The position numbers and the translations under genes were made by a program. From UBA1181 sp045113275 (GTDB lineage Bacteria > Bacteroidota > Bacteroidia > Bacteroidales > Paludibacteraceae), in assembly GCA_045113275.1 (NCBI GenBank), contig JBGUIU010000012.1:8448-72447 (forward strand): DNA of 64,000 nucleotides, written 5' to 3'. Each line of letters opens with the position of its first letter. Position 1 is the first letter of the stretch. Shown piece after piece: positions 43,380-52,784 of this stretch. The notes beneath the pieces are model-generated. The model saw only the letters and a list, made by a program, of their open reading frames with translations, did not search any database and was not told where the DNA came from.

Positions 43380-44582
43380 TCAAAGAATGAATTCTTGTAT
43401 TTTTTCTACAATATATTGAGCATCTTCCATCGTTACACAAGGTCCAGATGGAAGGCAAAGACCTTGACGGAACAAACTTAACGAGACACCATTCTCATAT
43501 ATAGGGAAAGAGGAAAAGACAGGCTGTAGATGCAATGGCTTCCACAAAGGACGCGTTTCAATGTTCTCCATCTGCAATAACTGACGGAGAGCCTCTACAT
43601 TCTCATTGGGAGCCACCAATCCTGCAGGATAGTTTTTTTCAACTTGTTTCTTCATCTTAACCGAAGGATGAATCAATATCGTAGATAACCAAAAATTAGG
43701 ATTATACTTAGATTCAGGTGCGTCATGGAACTGTATGCCTTCCACTTTCTCAAAAGCAGACCGATAATAGTGTGCTAACCGACGATGGTGCGCCACGTGT
43801 TCATCCAAAACAGTCATCTGACCTCGACCAATTCCTGCAGACACATTAGACATACGGTAATTATACCCTATGCTTTCATGATGATAAAATGGATACTTTT
43901 CACGTGCCTGCGTGGCATAGAACAAGGCTTTATCTTTATCCTCTACAGAAGAACTGATTAAAGCGCCACCACCCGATGTAGTAATCATCTTATTTCCATT
44001 GAAGGAAAAGATACCATAGGTTCCCAACGTACCGCAGCAACGATTATCGAAACAAGCCCCCATCGCTTCAGCTGCATCTTCAATCAAAGGAATCTCATAC
44101 TTACGAGAAATCTCCATCATTCGATCCATGTCGGCCGGCATGCCATAGAGATGAACAACAATAATAGCTTTCGGTTTCTTGCCTGTTTTATCAATACGAT
44201 TCTGAATGGCCTGTTCCAAAAGTACAGGATCCATATTCCAGCTTTCCTTTTCCGAATCGACCAACACGGGTGTTGCCCCTAAATAGACAATTGGATTAGC
44301 TGAGGCACAGAAAGTAAAACTTTGACAGATCACCTCATCGCCGTGCGTCACGCCACACATCAGTAACGCTAAATGAATAGCAGCCGTTCCTGAAGAAAGA
44401 GCCGTCACATATCTAGCTGAATCCGAACGATTCAACCATTGTTCTATATCAGTTTCAAAAGCAGTAACATTAGGGCCTAAGGGTGTTATCCAATTGGTAT
44501 CAAAAGCTTCTTTTACATATCGTTGTTCCGCACCCGATTGGCTCATTTGAGCAAGACATAAATATATAGATTTCTTCTTCAT
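43380..44582 (-). CDS. DegT/DnrJ/EryC1/StrS-family sugar aminotransferase
   Basis: 400 residues from MKKKSIYLCLAQMSQSGAEQ (44582), 4 nt after the dehydrogenase stop. A start at 44618 would overlap that gene by 32 nt. PLP-enzyme motifs: VTALSSGTAAIHLAL, ESWNMD, VVHLYGMPADMDR, LIEDAAEAMGA, and the Schiff-base lysine in FSFNGNKMITTSGGGALI. Its style is that of PglE/EpsN enzymes aminating UDP-4-keto sugars. The likely substrate is a 4-keto sugar from a WbpM/PglF-like dehydratase such as the one at 28775, which is inference. Confidence 0.9.
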   Translation of the reverse strand: MKKKSIYLCLAQMSQSGAEQRYVKEAFDTNWITPLGPNVTAFETDIEQWLNRSDSARYVTALSSGTAAIHLALLMCGVTHGDEVICQSFTFCASANPIVYLGATPVLVDSEKESWNMDPVLLEQAIQNRIDKTGKKPKAIIVVHLYGMPADMDRMMEISRKYEIPLIEDAAEAMGACFDNRCCGTLGTYGIFSFNGNKMITTSGGGALISSSVEDKDKALFYATQAREKYPFYHHESIGYNYRMSNVSAGIGRGQMTVLDEHVAHHRRLAHYYRSAFEKVEGIQFHDAPESKYNPNFWLSTILIHPSVKMKKQVEKNYPAGLVAPNENVEALRQLLQMENIETRPLWKPLHLQPVFSSFPIYENGVSLSLFRQGLCLPSGPCVTMEDAQYIVEKIQEFIL

Positions 44583-44586
44583 CTTA

Positions 44587-45867
44587 TCATAATCTACCAT
44601 CAATATCCTTTCGGTCAACCACTCCTTTCACATCATATACAACACCTTTCTTATCATCATTTAACAAAGAACGAAGCGACAGATTCTTAAAACTATCATG
44701 CGCTACAGCCAATATAACTACATCAAAATGATCATCTGGTAATTCATTACAAATCTCAATGTGGTATTCCGACATCACACGTTCAACATCCGCCCAAGGA
44801 TCATAAATAGTTATATTAGACGTATATTCACACAAAGTATGATAAATATCCACCACCTTGGTATTCCTAACATCCGGACAATTCTCCTTAAATGTAACAC
44901 CTAAGATCAGAATCTTGGCATCTTTCACCATGACTCCTTTCTTATTCATACATCGGATCACCTGATTGGCAACATAATCTCCCATTCCATCGTTCAAGCG
45001 ACGAGCATTCGTCATAACCCTAGGAAGCACACCATACACTTGCGCTTTTTGAATAAGATAATAAGGATCCACGCTAATGCAATGTCCACCTACCAATCCC
45101 GGACGCATTTTAATAAAATTCCACTTGGTTGATGCCGCTTCAATAACATCATTGGTATCAATTCCCATTGCATTAAAGATCTTAGCTAATTCATTCATAA
45201 ATGCAATGTTAACATCACGCTGTGCATTTTCTATGATTTTCGATGCCTCCGCGACCTTGATAGAAGGTGCCTTATGCGTACCATTCAGCAAAACAGAAGA
45301 ATAAACCTCATCAATATAATCAGCTATTTCCTTAGTAGAACCGGATGTCACCTTTTTGATCTTTTCTACCGTATGTTCCTTGTCGCCAGGATTGATTCTT
45401 TCTGGAGAGTAACCTGCAAAGAAATCTTGATTCAGCGTTAATCCAGAGACCTGCTCCACTACCGGGATGCACTCTTCTTCTGTAACGCCAGGATAGACGG
45501 TCGATTCATAAACGACCACATCGCCTTTACTTATCACGCGACCAACTATTTCGCTGGCCTTCAAAAGCGGAGAAAGATCCGGATGGTTATTGGCATCAAC
45601 AGGAGTAGGAACTGCCACTATATAAAAATTACCATCTTTGATCTTTTCTATATCTGAAGTGCACGTTAAACCATTCTCATGCAAAGCTGTTTTCAGTAAA
45701 GTCTCAGACACCTCCAATGTAGAGTCGATTCCCCGCATCAGATCCGAGACTCTTTGACTATTCAAGTCATATCCCACCGTAGGATATTTGGTTGAAAACA
45801 GTCGTGCAAGAGGTAGGCCAACATATCCTAAGCCAATAACGACAATTTTTGTCTCTTTCTCCATCAT
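44587..45867 (-). CDS. Nucleotide-sugar dehydrogenase (VipA/TviB/WbpO-like)
   Basis: 426 residues, UDP-glucose/GDP-mannose dehydrogenase family. NAD site VVIGLGYVGLPLARLF (about 9-24), PTPVD region, YESTVYPGVTEE, the central EASKIIENAQRDVNIAFMNELA, and the catalytic Cys in VGGHCISVDPYYL. The first residues and the TKIVVIGLGYVGLPLA start resemble Vi-antigen TviB and WbpO, which oxidise UDP-GlcNAc or UDP-GalNAc. The exact sugar is unknown. It is 3 nt after tmk. Confidence 0.92.
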   Translation of the reverse strand: MMEKETKIVVIGLGYVGLPLARLFSTKYPTVGYDLNSQRVSDLMRGIDSTLEVSETLLKTALHENGLTCTSDIEKIKDGNFYIVAVPTPVDANNHPDLSPLLKASEIVGRVISKGDVVVYESTVYPGVTEEECIPVVEQVSGLTLNQDFFAGYSPERINPGDKEHTVEKIKKVTSGSTKEIADYIDEVYSSVLLNGTHKAPSIKVAEASKIIENAQRDVNIAFMNELAKIFNAMGIDTNDVIEAASTKWNFIKMRPGLVGGHCISVDPYYLIQKAQVYGVLPRVMTNARRLNDGMGDYVANQVIRCMNKKGVMVKDAKILILGVTFKENCPDVRNTKVVDIYHTLCEYTSNITIYDPWADVERVMSEYHIEICNELPDDHFDVVILAVAHDSFKNLSLRSLLNDDKKGVVYDVKGVVDRKDIDGRL

Positions 45868-45870
45868 TCT

Positions 45871-46551
45871 TTAACTATTTAAATAACTCATCATCTTTTG
45901 ATGAATCACCTCTTTCGGTAAAAAATTCTTATTTTCATCGAAACACTCAATATTAACAAACTGAGATTGTTCCGAAAGCAGAATCATATATTCATCATAC
46001 ACCGCCTTTTGGAAGTTCATAGATGATTCATGAATATCCTTTTTCCCGTTCAAATAATCTCTATCCTCTCCTACCCGGTTTTCCGTCAATGTCTTCTGTA
46101 CCAAAGAGAGTGGCACATTCAGGAAGAACGAGCAATCAGGCTGTGGCAACTGATTATGCTGATACTCATACTCTAAGATCCAATTCCGTAGATTTAGCTT
46201 ATCCTTTGCATCCTGTAATTTAGCACATTGATAAGCAATATTAGAGTAAACATAACGATCAGCAAACACGCAACATCCATCATTCAACCAATTCTTTATT
46301 GTCTGAATATGTTCCATTCTATCATTTGCGAACAACAAGGCAACAAGCTTCGGGTGAACCTGTTCAATTGAACCATACTCACCACGAAGGAACTCTGCCA
46401 CCATGGTTCCATAGATGCCTTGATTCAGCATAGGGAAATGAATGTATTTACAATCAATGCCCTTGTTTTGAAAAGCATCAGCCATCAACGAGAGTTGTGT
46501 TGATTTTCCACAACCATCCAAGCCTTCTATGACAATAAACTTGCCCTTCAT
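45871..46551 (-). CDS. tmk: Thymidylate kinase-like protein
   Basis: 226 residues. P-loop FIVIEGLDGCGKSTQ (about 5-19), the DRYVYSNIAYQ motif (DRY-type, about 97-107), and the lid region LTENRVGEDRDYLNGKKDIHE. It phosphorylates dTMP. It is slightly longer than the E. coli enzyme. Deoxynucleoside kinase-like paralogues exist in Bacteroidota, so the symbol is likely but not certain. Confidence 0.88.
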   Translation of the reverse strand: MKGKFIVIEGLDGCGKSTQLSLMADAFQNKGIDCKYIHFPMLNQGIYGTMVAEFLRGEYGSIEQVHPKLVALLFANDRMEHIQTIKNWLNDGCCVFADRYVYSNIAYQCAKLQDAKDKLNLRNWILEYEYQHNQLPQPDCSFFLNVPLSLVQKTLTENRVGEDRDYLNGKKDIHESSMNFQKAVYDEYMILLSEQSQFVNIECFDENKNFLPKEVIHQKMMSYLNS

Positions 46552-46568
46552 CTCAACACAACAATAAA

Positions 46569-47312
46569 TTATTGTTCGTATCCAATAGGATGAGACAACA
46601 ATGGTTTAGCGTCAGTCAATCCTAACACTTCAAGGATAGCAGGTCTGTCAATGTTTCCACAAGCAACAGTTGCCAATCCATCAGCCGCACAATACAAATA
46701 AATATCTTGACTAACATATCCTACATCTGTAGCAGAATAAAATTGTTTTCCTTCTTCATCAAAGCTTTCCATTTTCAAGAAATTACCAACCAAAGCGATA
46801 GCGACAGGAGCAGTTGCAAAGAATGCTTGATTACCAGCCTTAGCACGGAAATCACCTTCCTTGTACAATTTTAGGGAATGAGACTCCTTCTGATAATAGT
46901 AAATCGCCTTAGGCGTAAATAGATAAGCTTCAATCTCCTGTGCATTGCGAGCCGTTGGAGAAGTCAACTTACCATCTTCACGGTTCACACCACATGCACT
47001 CCACAAAAGATTGGAAATCTGTTGATCTGACAACAACTGCTCCGAAAAAGAACGAACGGTCTTTCTATTTTGAAGAGCTACATATAAAGAAGGATTTTGA
47101 TTCTCTGTAGGCTTATTCAATGCAATTGAATCTTGTATTGAACTTTCAATCACAAAAGAAGCTTGAGAAGCAGTCTCCTCAGTTCCTATATTATTGGACT
47201 GCTGATCAGTGTTTGATGTGTCAGTAGCATCAGACAATTTCCATGCCAAGAGAGCTACTGTAGCGGAAAGAGCTAAACAAGCAATTTGATAAACTAACAA
47301 TTTTTTATTCAT
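46569..47312 (-). CDS. SagB-type nitroreductase-fold protein, membrane-anchored
   Basis: 247 residues. A signal-anchor helix (about 7-26) and a polar linker precede a nitroreductase/SagB-ThcOx-like domain from about 75: LQNRKTVRSFSEQLLSDQQISNLLWSACGVNR, SPTARNAQEIEAYLF, FFATAPVAIALVGN, and YVSQDIYLYCAADGLATVACGNID. It probably binds FMN in the periplasm. The substrate is unknown, and no azole-peptide cluster is nearby. It overlaps the DedA stop by 8 nt. Confidence 0.85.
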   Translation of the reverse strand: MNKKLLVYQIACLALSATVALLAWKLSDATDTSNTDQQSNNIGTEETASQASFVIESSIQDSIALNKPTENQNPSLYVALQNRKTVRSFSEQLLSDQQISNLLWSACGVNREDGKLTSPTARNAQEIEAYLFTPKAIYYYQKESHSLKLYKEGDFRAKAGNQAFFATAPVAIALVGNFLKMESFDEEGKQFYSATDVGYVSQDIYLYCAADGLATVACGNIDRPAILEVLGLTDAKPLLSHPIGYEQ

Positions 47313-47961
47313 GACATTTATTATTTTTTTTGTTTTTTATAATTCCCGATATAATCAAATAACTTACGAAACACACAAATATAAACACACCACCCCAGAA
47401 CAGATACGGTTTATATTCTGCAATATATGCTCCTAGTTGATCCTTAGGCACGATAGAATGCAATCCATAACCAAGACAGGCCAAAATAGAATTCCAGATA
47501 CCAGCGCCTATAAAAGTATAGCAGATAAAAATAGAGAATTTCATTTTAGACAATCCAGCAGGAATGGATATTAGCTGACGAACCGCAGGAACCAATCTAC
47601 CGATTATCGTAGATGAGACACCATGCTCTCTAAAATAATCTTCTGCACGTTCCATTTTCTCCTGAGACAGGAGACACATATGCCCTATTTTTGTGTTCAC
47701 GAACCAATATACAAATGAACGTCCTAACTTATACGACAAGACGTAATTAATCGTTGCACCGATTACTGCACCAAATGTAGAAAAAAAGATAACACCCAAC
47801 AAACTCATTTCTCCCGCAGCAGCCATATAAGCAGCAGGAGGCACAACTATTTCTGAAGGGAATGGAATGAATGAACTTTCGATAGTCATTAATAGCATGA
47901 TCGTACCATAGTTCAAATTATCCAAACACCATTGTATAAATCCAAAAGATTCCATGAGCAA
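47305..47961 (-). CDS. DedA family membrane protein
   Basis: 218 residues. DedA/SNARE-associated pattern: FIPFPSEIVVPPAAYMAAAG (re-entrant loop), GATINYVLSYKLGRSFV, YFREHGVSSTIIGRLVPAVRQLISIPAGLSKMKFSIF. These proteins flip undecaprenyl phosphate or phospholipids. Its ATG lies 4 nt after the T-run of the pgi terminator, so its own promoter must lie within or before that terminator. Confidence 0.93.
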   Translation of the reverse strand: MLMESFGFIQWCLDNLNYGTIMLLMTIESSFIPFPSEIVVPPAAYMAAAGEMSLLGVIFFSTFGAVIGATINYVLSYKLGRSFVYWFVNTKIGHMCLLSQEKMERAEDYFREHGVSSTIIGRLVPAVRQLISIPAGLSKMKFSIFICYTFIGAGIWNSILACLGYGLHSIVPKDQLGAYIAEYKPYLFWGGVFIFVCFVSYLIISGIIKNKKNNKCHE

Positions 47962-47965
47962 ATAA

Positions 47966-48007
47966 CAAAAAGAACCGAGTCTGAAAGGATTCTCACAGAC
48001 ACGGTTC
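47966..48007 (-). terminator. Intrinsic terminator after pgi
   Basis: Minus strand GAACCG (48007-48002), one mismatch, GTCTG, ~12-nt loop, CAGAC, CGGTTC (47977-47972), then five T residues. Stem of 11 pairs with one internal mismatch. Confidence 0.8.
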
Positions 48008-48044
48008 CCATATAAAATATAACTTTAAGCAAATCAACTACTCA

Positions 48045-49406
48045 TTATTTATTAATTCTAGCCTTCATTGCCTCTGTTTCCTTTTCATAACCAGGCTTGC
48101 CTAACAATGCAAACATATTTTTCTTATATGCTTCAACACCTGGTTGATTGAATGGATTAACACCTAATAAATAACCGCTGATACCACAAGCTTTCTCGAA
48201 GAAATAGAACAATTGACCAATGTAATATTCATTCAAAGAAGGCATATCGATATGCAAGTTTGGAACTTGACCATCTACGTGAGCAAATACAACGCCCAAT
48301 TCAGCCATCTTATTTACTTCATCAACACGTTTACCAGCCAAGAAATTCAAACCATCCAAGTTATCCTTATCTGAAGGAACAACCAATTTCTTATTAGGTC
48401 TCTTGATAGAGATAACAGTTTCGAAGATAGAACGTTCACCTTCTTGAATCCATTGTCCCATAGAGTGAAGGTCTGTAGAGAAATCTACAGCTGCAGGGAA
48501 AATACCCTTCAAATCTTTTCCTTCAGACTCACCGTACAATTGTTTCCACCATTCACCGATATAGTGTAATTTAGGATGATAGTTAACCAAGATTTCAATC
48601 TTCTTACCTTTTTGATACAATTCATTACGAACTGCAGCATATTGAGCAGCAGGGTTCTTTGAGAATGGAACATCAGTACCACAAAGTTTTTCCATAGAAG
48701 CAGCACCAGCTACCAACTTCTTGATATCAAATCCTGCAACAGCAATTGGAAGCAAACCAACTGGAGTCAACACGGAGAAACGACCACCAACATTATCAGG
48801 AATTACAAATGTCTTGTATCCTTCTTGTGTAGCCAATTTACGAAGTGCACCTTTAGCTGCATCTGTCACAGCAACGATTCTCTTTTGAGCTTCTGCTTTA
48901 CCCACTTGCTCTTCCAATTGAGTTTTCAAGATACGGAATGCCAAAGCAGTCTCAGTCGTTGTACCTGATTTAGAGATATTGATGATACCGAATTGTTTTC
49001 TACGCAAGAAAGCAGACAATTCAGCCAAATAATCTTCACTGATATTATTACCTGCGAATACGATAGCAGGATTCTTTTTGCTCTTTTGAAAAGCAGAGAA
49101 CGCATTTGACAAAGCGTCAATAACAGCACGGGCTCCAAGATAAGAACCTCCAATACCTGCAACGACAACAACATCGCAACGATTTCTCAATTCTTCAGCC
49201 GTTGCAATTATCTCATCCATAAACTTCTCTGTAATAGATGATGGCAACGTCAACCAACCCAAGAAATCATTACCAAGTCCTGTACCCTTGTGCAACATTT
49301 CCATGCAATTCTTTACTTTTGCATCATAAGCTGCAACAGCTTGTTTTGACACAAATACGCCTTCACATGCAAAAGCGTTTTCAATGTTTAACTTAATGTT
49401 CTCCAT
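48045..49406 (-). CDS. pgi: Glucose-6-phosphate isomerase
   Basis: 453 residues, the shorter bacterial PGI. Motifs: VVVAGIGGSYLGARAVIDAL, INISKSGTTTETALAFRIL, VIPDNVGGRFSVLTPVGLLPIAV, and QPGVEAYKKNMF near the end with the catalytic Lys. It interconverts glucose-6-P and fructose-6-P. Last gene of the lysS-gpsA-pgi run. Confidence 0.98.
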   Translation of the reverse strand: MENIKLNIENAFACEGVFVSKQAVAAYDAKVKNCMEMLHKGTGLGNDFLGWLTLPSSITEKFMDEIIATAEELRNRCDVVVVAGIGGSYLGARAVIDALSNAFSAFQKSKKNPAIVFAGNNISEDYLAELSAFLRRKQFGIINISKSGTTTETALAFRILKTQLEEQVGKAEAQKRIVAVTDAAKGALRKLATQEGYKTFVIPDNVGGRFSVLTPVGLLPIAVAGFDIKKLVAGAASMEKLCGTDVPFSKNPAAQYAAVRNELYQKGKKIEILVNYHPKLHYIGEWWKQLYGESEGKDLKGIFPAAVDFSTDLHSMGQWIQEGERSIFETVISIKRPNKKLVVPSDKDNLDGLNFLAGKRVDEVNKMAELGVVFAHVDGQVPNLHIDMPSLNEYYIGQLFYFFEKACGISGYLLGVNPFNQPGVEAYKKNMFALLGKPGYEKETEAMKARINK

Positions 49407-49434
49407 TTTGCTTTTTATTTTTAATTTCTATTGT

Positions 49435-50433
49435 TTATCGCATCAAATCGCTTAACACTTTAATCTCTATTGCGGGTGAGATCTTACCGTATAAAATATT
49501 ATACACCGCATTTAGGATAGGCATATTCACCTGATAGCCTTTGTTTATTTCATAGATACACTTAGTACCATAATATCCTTCTGCAATCATTTCCATCTCC
49601 AACTGAGCTGTTTTTACAGAATATCCTTTTCCGATCATAGTACCAAATGTACGATTACGACTGAACTTAGAGTAAGCCGTCACTAACAAATCTCCCAAAT
49701 AAGCAGACTCATTGATATTACGTTGTTTCTCATCCACTACATTCAAAAATCGGTTCATCTCCTGAATAGCATTGGAAACTAAAACAGCCTGGAAGTTATC
49801 ACCATATTTTAGTCCGTGACAAATACCACAAGCTATTGCATACACATTCTTCAAAACAGAGGCATATTCCAAGCCAAACACATCATCCACAACAGATGTT
49901 TTCACATAGTGACATTGTAACATCTCAGCCATCAGCTTGGCATTATCCCGATTATGACCTCCAATCATCAAATACGTAAGATGATCCATTGCCACCTCCT
50001 CTGCATGAGAAGGACCTGAGATAACCAAAAGATTATCAGTAGGCACATTATAAATACGATGGAAATATTCCGAGATGTTTAGATTCTCATCAGGAACAAT
50101 ACCCTTAATAGCAGAAACAACAATTTTTGTTTTCAGAGAAGCACGAAGTTTCTTCAGATGCTGTTTTAAGAATGGAGAGGGTGTTGCAAAAATTAGGATG
50201 TCAGATTTTTTTACGATCTCATTGATATTCGAAGAGAAATAGATTCTATCTGTGTCAAATTGAACAGTTGACAAATAGGATGGATTATGTCCATATTTCT
50301 TAAACTCCTCAATCTGCTCATCTCTTCTCATATACCAACAGATACTTCTATCCCTTTGAGCCAGACATATCTTAGCTATAGCGGTTGCCCAACTACCACC
50401 ACCCATGACAGCTATCTTTGGTGCTTTCTCCAT
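49435..50433 (-). CDS. gpsA: NAD(P)-dependent glycerol-3-phosphate dehydrogenase
   Basis: 332 residues. Dinucleotide site VMGGGSWATAIAKI (usual GAGxWGTA replaced by GGGSWATA), ISGPSHAEEVA, the catalytic Lys in YASVLKNVYAIACGI, and SRNRTFGTMIGKG. It makes glycerol-3-phosphate for phospholipids. It starts 6 nt after lysS. Confidence 0.95.
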   Translation of the reverse strand: MEKAPKIAVMGGGSWATAIAKICLAQRDRSICWYMRRDEQIEEFKKYGHNPSYLSTVQFDTDRIYFSSNINEIVKKSDILIFATPSPFLKQHLKKLRASLKTKIVVSAIKGIVPDENLNISEYFHRIYNVPTDNLLVISGPSHAEEVAMDHLTYLMIGGHNRDNAKLMAEMLQCHYVKTSVVDDVFGLEYASVLKNVYAIACGICHGLKYGDNFQAVLVSNAIQEMNRFLNVVDEKQRNINESAYLGDLLVTAYSKFSRNRTFGTMIGKGYSVKTAQLEMEMIAEGYYGTKCIYEINKGYQVNMPILNAVYNILYGKISPAIEIKVLSDLMR

Positions 50434-50439
50434 ATCTAC

Positions 50440-51987
50440 TTATTTTTCATTAGATTCATTTTCCTCTTTTGCCTGCGCCTTCTTCTCTGGACGCATCTGA
50501 GGGAAGAACAAAACCTCTTGTATCGTTGTTTGACCAGTCATCAACATCACCAATCGGTCAATTCCAATACCAATACCGGATGTTGGAGGCATACCATATT
50601 CCAATGCACGAACAAAATCATGATCGATAAACATTGCCTCATCATCACCCTTCTCAGATAATCTCAATTGTTCTTGGAAACGTTCCATCTGATCTATTGG
50701 ATCATTCAACTCTGAATATGCATTGGCTAATTCTTTACCATTTACCATCAACTCAAAACGTTCTGTCAAGCCCGGTTTTGAACGATGCATCTTCGTAAGA
50801 GGAGACATCTCAACTGGATAATCTGTGATAAAGGTAGGCTGAATATAAGTGCCTTCGCAAAATTCGCCAAATATCTCATCAATCAATTTACCTTTACCCA
50901 TTGTATCATCAACATCCATCTTCAGGCTCTTACAGATCTGTCTGATTTCATCCTCCGATTTGCCTTCCAAATCATATCCCGTCTTTTCCTTGATAGAGTC
51001 CAAAATAGAGATCCTCTTAAATGGAGCTTTGAAACTGATTACATTATCCCCTACTTTTGTCTCGCTACAACCATTTGCTGCGATACAAATATTTTCTAGG
51101 AGTTTTTCTGTAAAGTTCATCATCCAATTATAATCTTTATATTGAACATACAGCTCCATGCAAGTAAATTCCGGATTATGCGTTCTATCCATACCCTCAT
51201 TTCGGAAGTTTTTACCGATTTCAAAAACACCTTCAAAACCACCGACGATAAGTCGCTTCAAATACAACTCTGTAGCGATACGCAAATACAAATCAACATC
51301 CAATGTATTATGATGAGTAATAAAAGGACGAGCAGCTGCACCTCCTGCCAAGGATTGTAAAATTGGGGTTTCCACCTCAGTATAACCAGCTGCATCCAAC
51401 TGATCACGCAAAGACTTTATGATACGGGAACGTTTCAAGAAGATATCTTTCACACCACCGTTCACTACCAAATCAACATAACGTTGGCGATATCTCAATT
51501 CAGGATCATCAAATGCATCATACGCCACACCATCCTTGTACTTAACGATAGGCAATGGACGTAAAGATTTACTAAGTACAGTTAATTCAGATGCATGAAC
51601 AGATATTTCACCCATTTGAGTACGGAACACATACCCTTTAATTCCAATAAAGTCGCCTATATCCAATAATTTTTTGAAAACAACATTATACAAATCTTTG
51701 TTTTCATCTGGACATATTTCATCACGAGATATGTATATTTGAATACGGCCTTTACTATCCTGCAATTCCATGAAAGATGCCTTACCCATGATACGGCGTG
51801 ACATGATTCGTCCTGCCACTGTAACCTCTCTCTGAGGCGCATCATCTTTAAATTCTGCTTTAATATCTGTAGAATGTGCTGATACGACATATTCAGCTGC
51901 CGGATAGGGATCGATTCCCATATTCTTCAGAGCCTTCAAACTCTCTCGGCGAAGAATCTCCTGTTCACTCAATTCTGATACACTCAT
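50440..51987 (-). CDS. lysS: Lysyl-tRNA synthetase, class II
   Basis: 515 residues. Anticodon-binding OB domain at ~55-155 (VTVAGRIMSRRIMGKASFMELQD), then the class II core: motif 2 in FEIGKNFRNEGMDRTHNPEFT and motif 3 in GIGIGIDRLVMLMTG. It lacks the C-terminal extension of some Bacteroides LysS proteins. A -7 box TAAATTTG (52026-52019) lies about 31 nt upstream. Confidence 0.98.
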   Translation of the reverse strand: MSVSELSEQEILRRESLKALKNMGIDPYPAAEYVVSAHSTDIKAEFKDDAPQREVTVAGRIMSRRIMGKASFMELQDSKGRIQIYISRDEICPDENKDLYNVVFKKLLDIGDFIGIKGYVFRTQMGEISVHASELTVLSKSLRPLPIVKYKDGVAYDAFDDPELRYRQRYVDLVVNGGVKDIFLKRSRIIKSLRDQLDAAGYTEVETPILQSLAGGAAARPFITHHNTLDVDLYLRIATELYLKRLIVGGFEGVFEIGKNFRNEGMDRTHNPEFTCMELYVQYKDYNWMMNFTEKLLENICIAANGCSETKVGDNVISFKAPFKRISILDSIKEKTGYDLEGKSEDEIRQICKSLKMDVDDTMGKGKLIDEIFGEFCEGTYIQPTFITDYPVEMSPLTKMHRSKPGLTERFELMVNGKELANAYSELNDPIDQMERFQEQLRLSEKGDDEAMFIDHDFVRALEYGMPPTSGIGIGIDRLVMLMTGQTTIQEVLFFPQMRPEKKAQAKEENESNEK

Positions 51988-52018
51988 CTTATTTTTTTTA
52001 TGCTTAAACTTAACGACG

Positions 52019-52059
52019 CAAATTTACATAAAAAAAAACAAAAATTAGTTATATCTTTG
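52019..52059. promoter_or_regulatory. Divergent promoter boxes between lysS and the metallo-hydrolase gene
   Basis: Minus strand TAAATTTG (52026-52019) for lysS and plus strand TATCTTTG (52052-52059) for the gene at 52095. Both match TAnnTTTG; -33 elements are unclear. Confidence 0.55.
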
Positions 52060-52094
52060 CGAAGACAATTCAAACAAAAAATGAATCACACAAA

Positions 52095-52742
52095 ATGAAG
52101 CTTAAAAAATTCATTTTCAACAGAATTCAGGTCAACACATATTTATTGACCGATGAAAATACTTTTGAGACAATTATTATAGATCCGGGCTGTCAAAGCA
52201 ATGAGGAGAAAAAAATATTATCCCAATATATTGAAGAAAACCAACTAAAGATTCGCATGGTGCTTAATACGCACCTACATTTTGACCATATTTACGGGAA
52301 CAGATATATTCAAGAAAAATATGGTGTCGGAGCAATCGGATCCAAAGAAGATGTATTCTTTTTGAATCACTATCAAGACCTACTTGCTCTTTTTGAAATG
52401 CCTATTGACGAAGACGCTCTACCTCTTCAGAAATATATAACCGACGGAGATTGTCTTCAATTAGCATCAATGGAACTCCACGTTTTAGCAGTCCCTGGTC
52501 ACTCACCTGGCGGACTCGCTTTTTATATGCCAAAAGAAAACTGTGTCTTCGTTGGCGATACTATCTTGGAAGGAGGCATAGGTCGAACTGATTTACACAG
52601 AGGTAATTACGATACATTACTTAACAGTATAAAAACAAAATTATTACCTCTACCAGATGATACCATCATCTACAGCGGTCACGGAAGATCATCAACCATA
52701 AAATACGAGAAATTAAATAATCCATACTTACAAAATTTGTAA
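52095..52742 (+). CDS. MBL-fold metallo-hydrolase (glyoxalase II-like)
   Basis: 215 residues. Zinc ligands: THLHFDH (about 56-62), VPGHSPGG (about 133), FVGDTILEGGIGRTD and SGHG near the C-terminus. Typical of the YcbL/glyoxalase II-like group that hydrolyses thioesters; the true substrate is unknown. It is 42 nt before the acyltransferase gene. Confidence 0.9.
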   Translation: MKLKKFIFNRIQVNTYLLTDENTFETIIIDPGCQSNEEKKILSQYIEENQLKIRMVLNTHLHFDHIYGNRYIQEKYGVGAIGSKEDVFFLNHYQDLLALFEMPIDEDALPLQKYITDGDCLQLASMELHVLAVPGHSPGGLAFYMPKENCVFVGDTILEGGIGRTDLHRGNYDTLLNSIKTKLLPLPDDTIIYSGHGRSSTIKYEKLNNPYLQNL

Positions 52743-52784
52743 AGGATATCACAGATTCATTTAACCCATTTAAACATTTTAATC

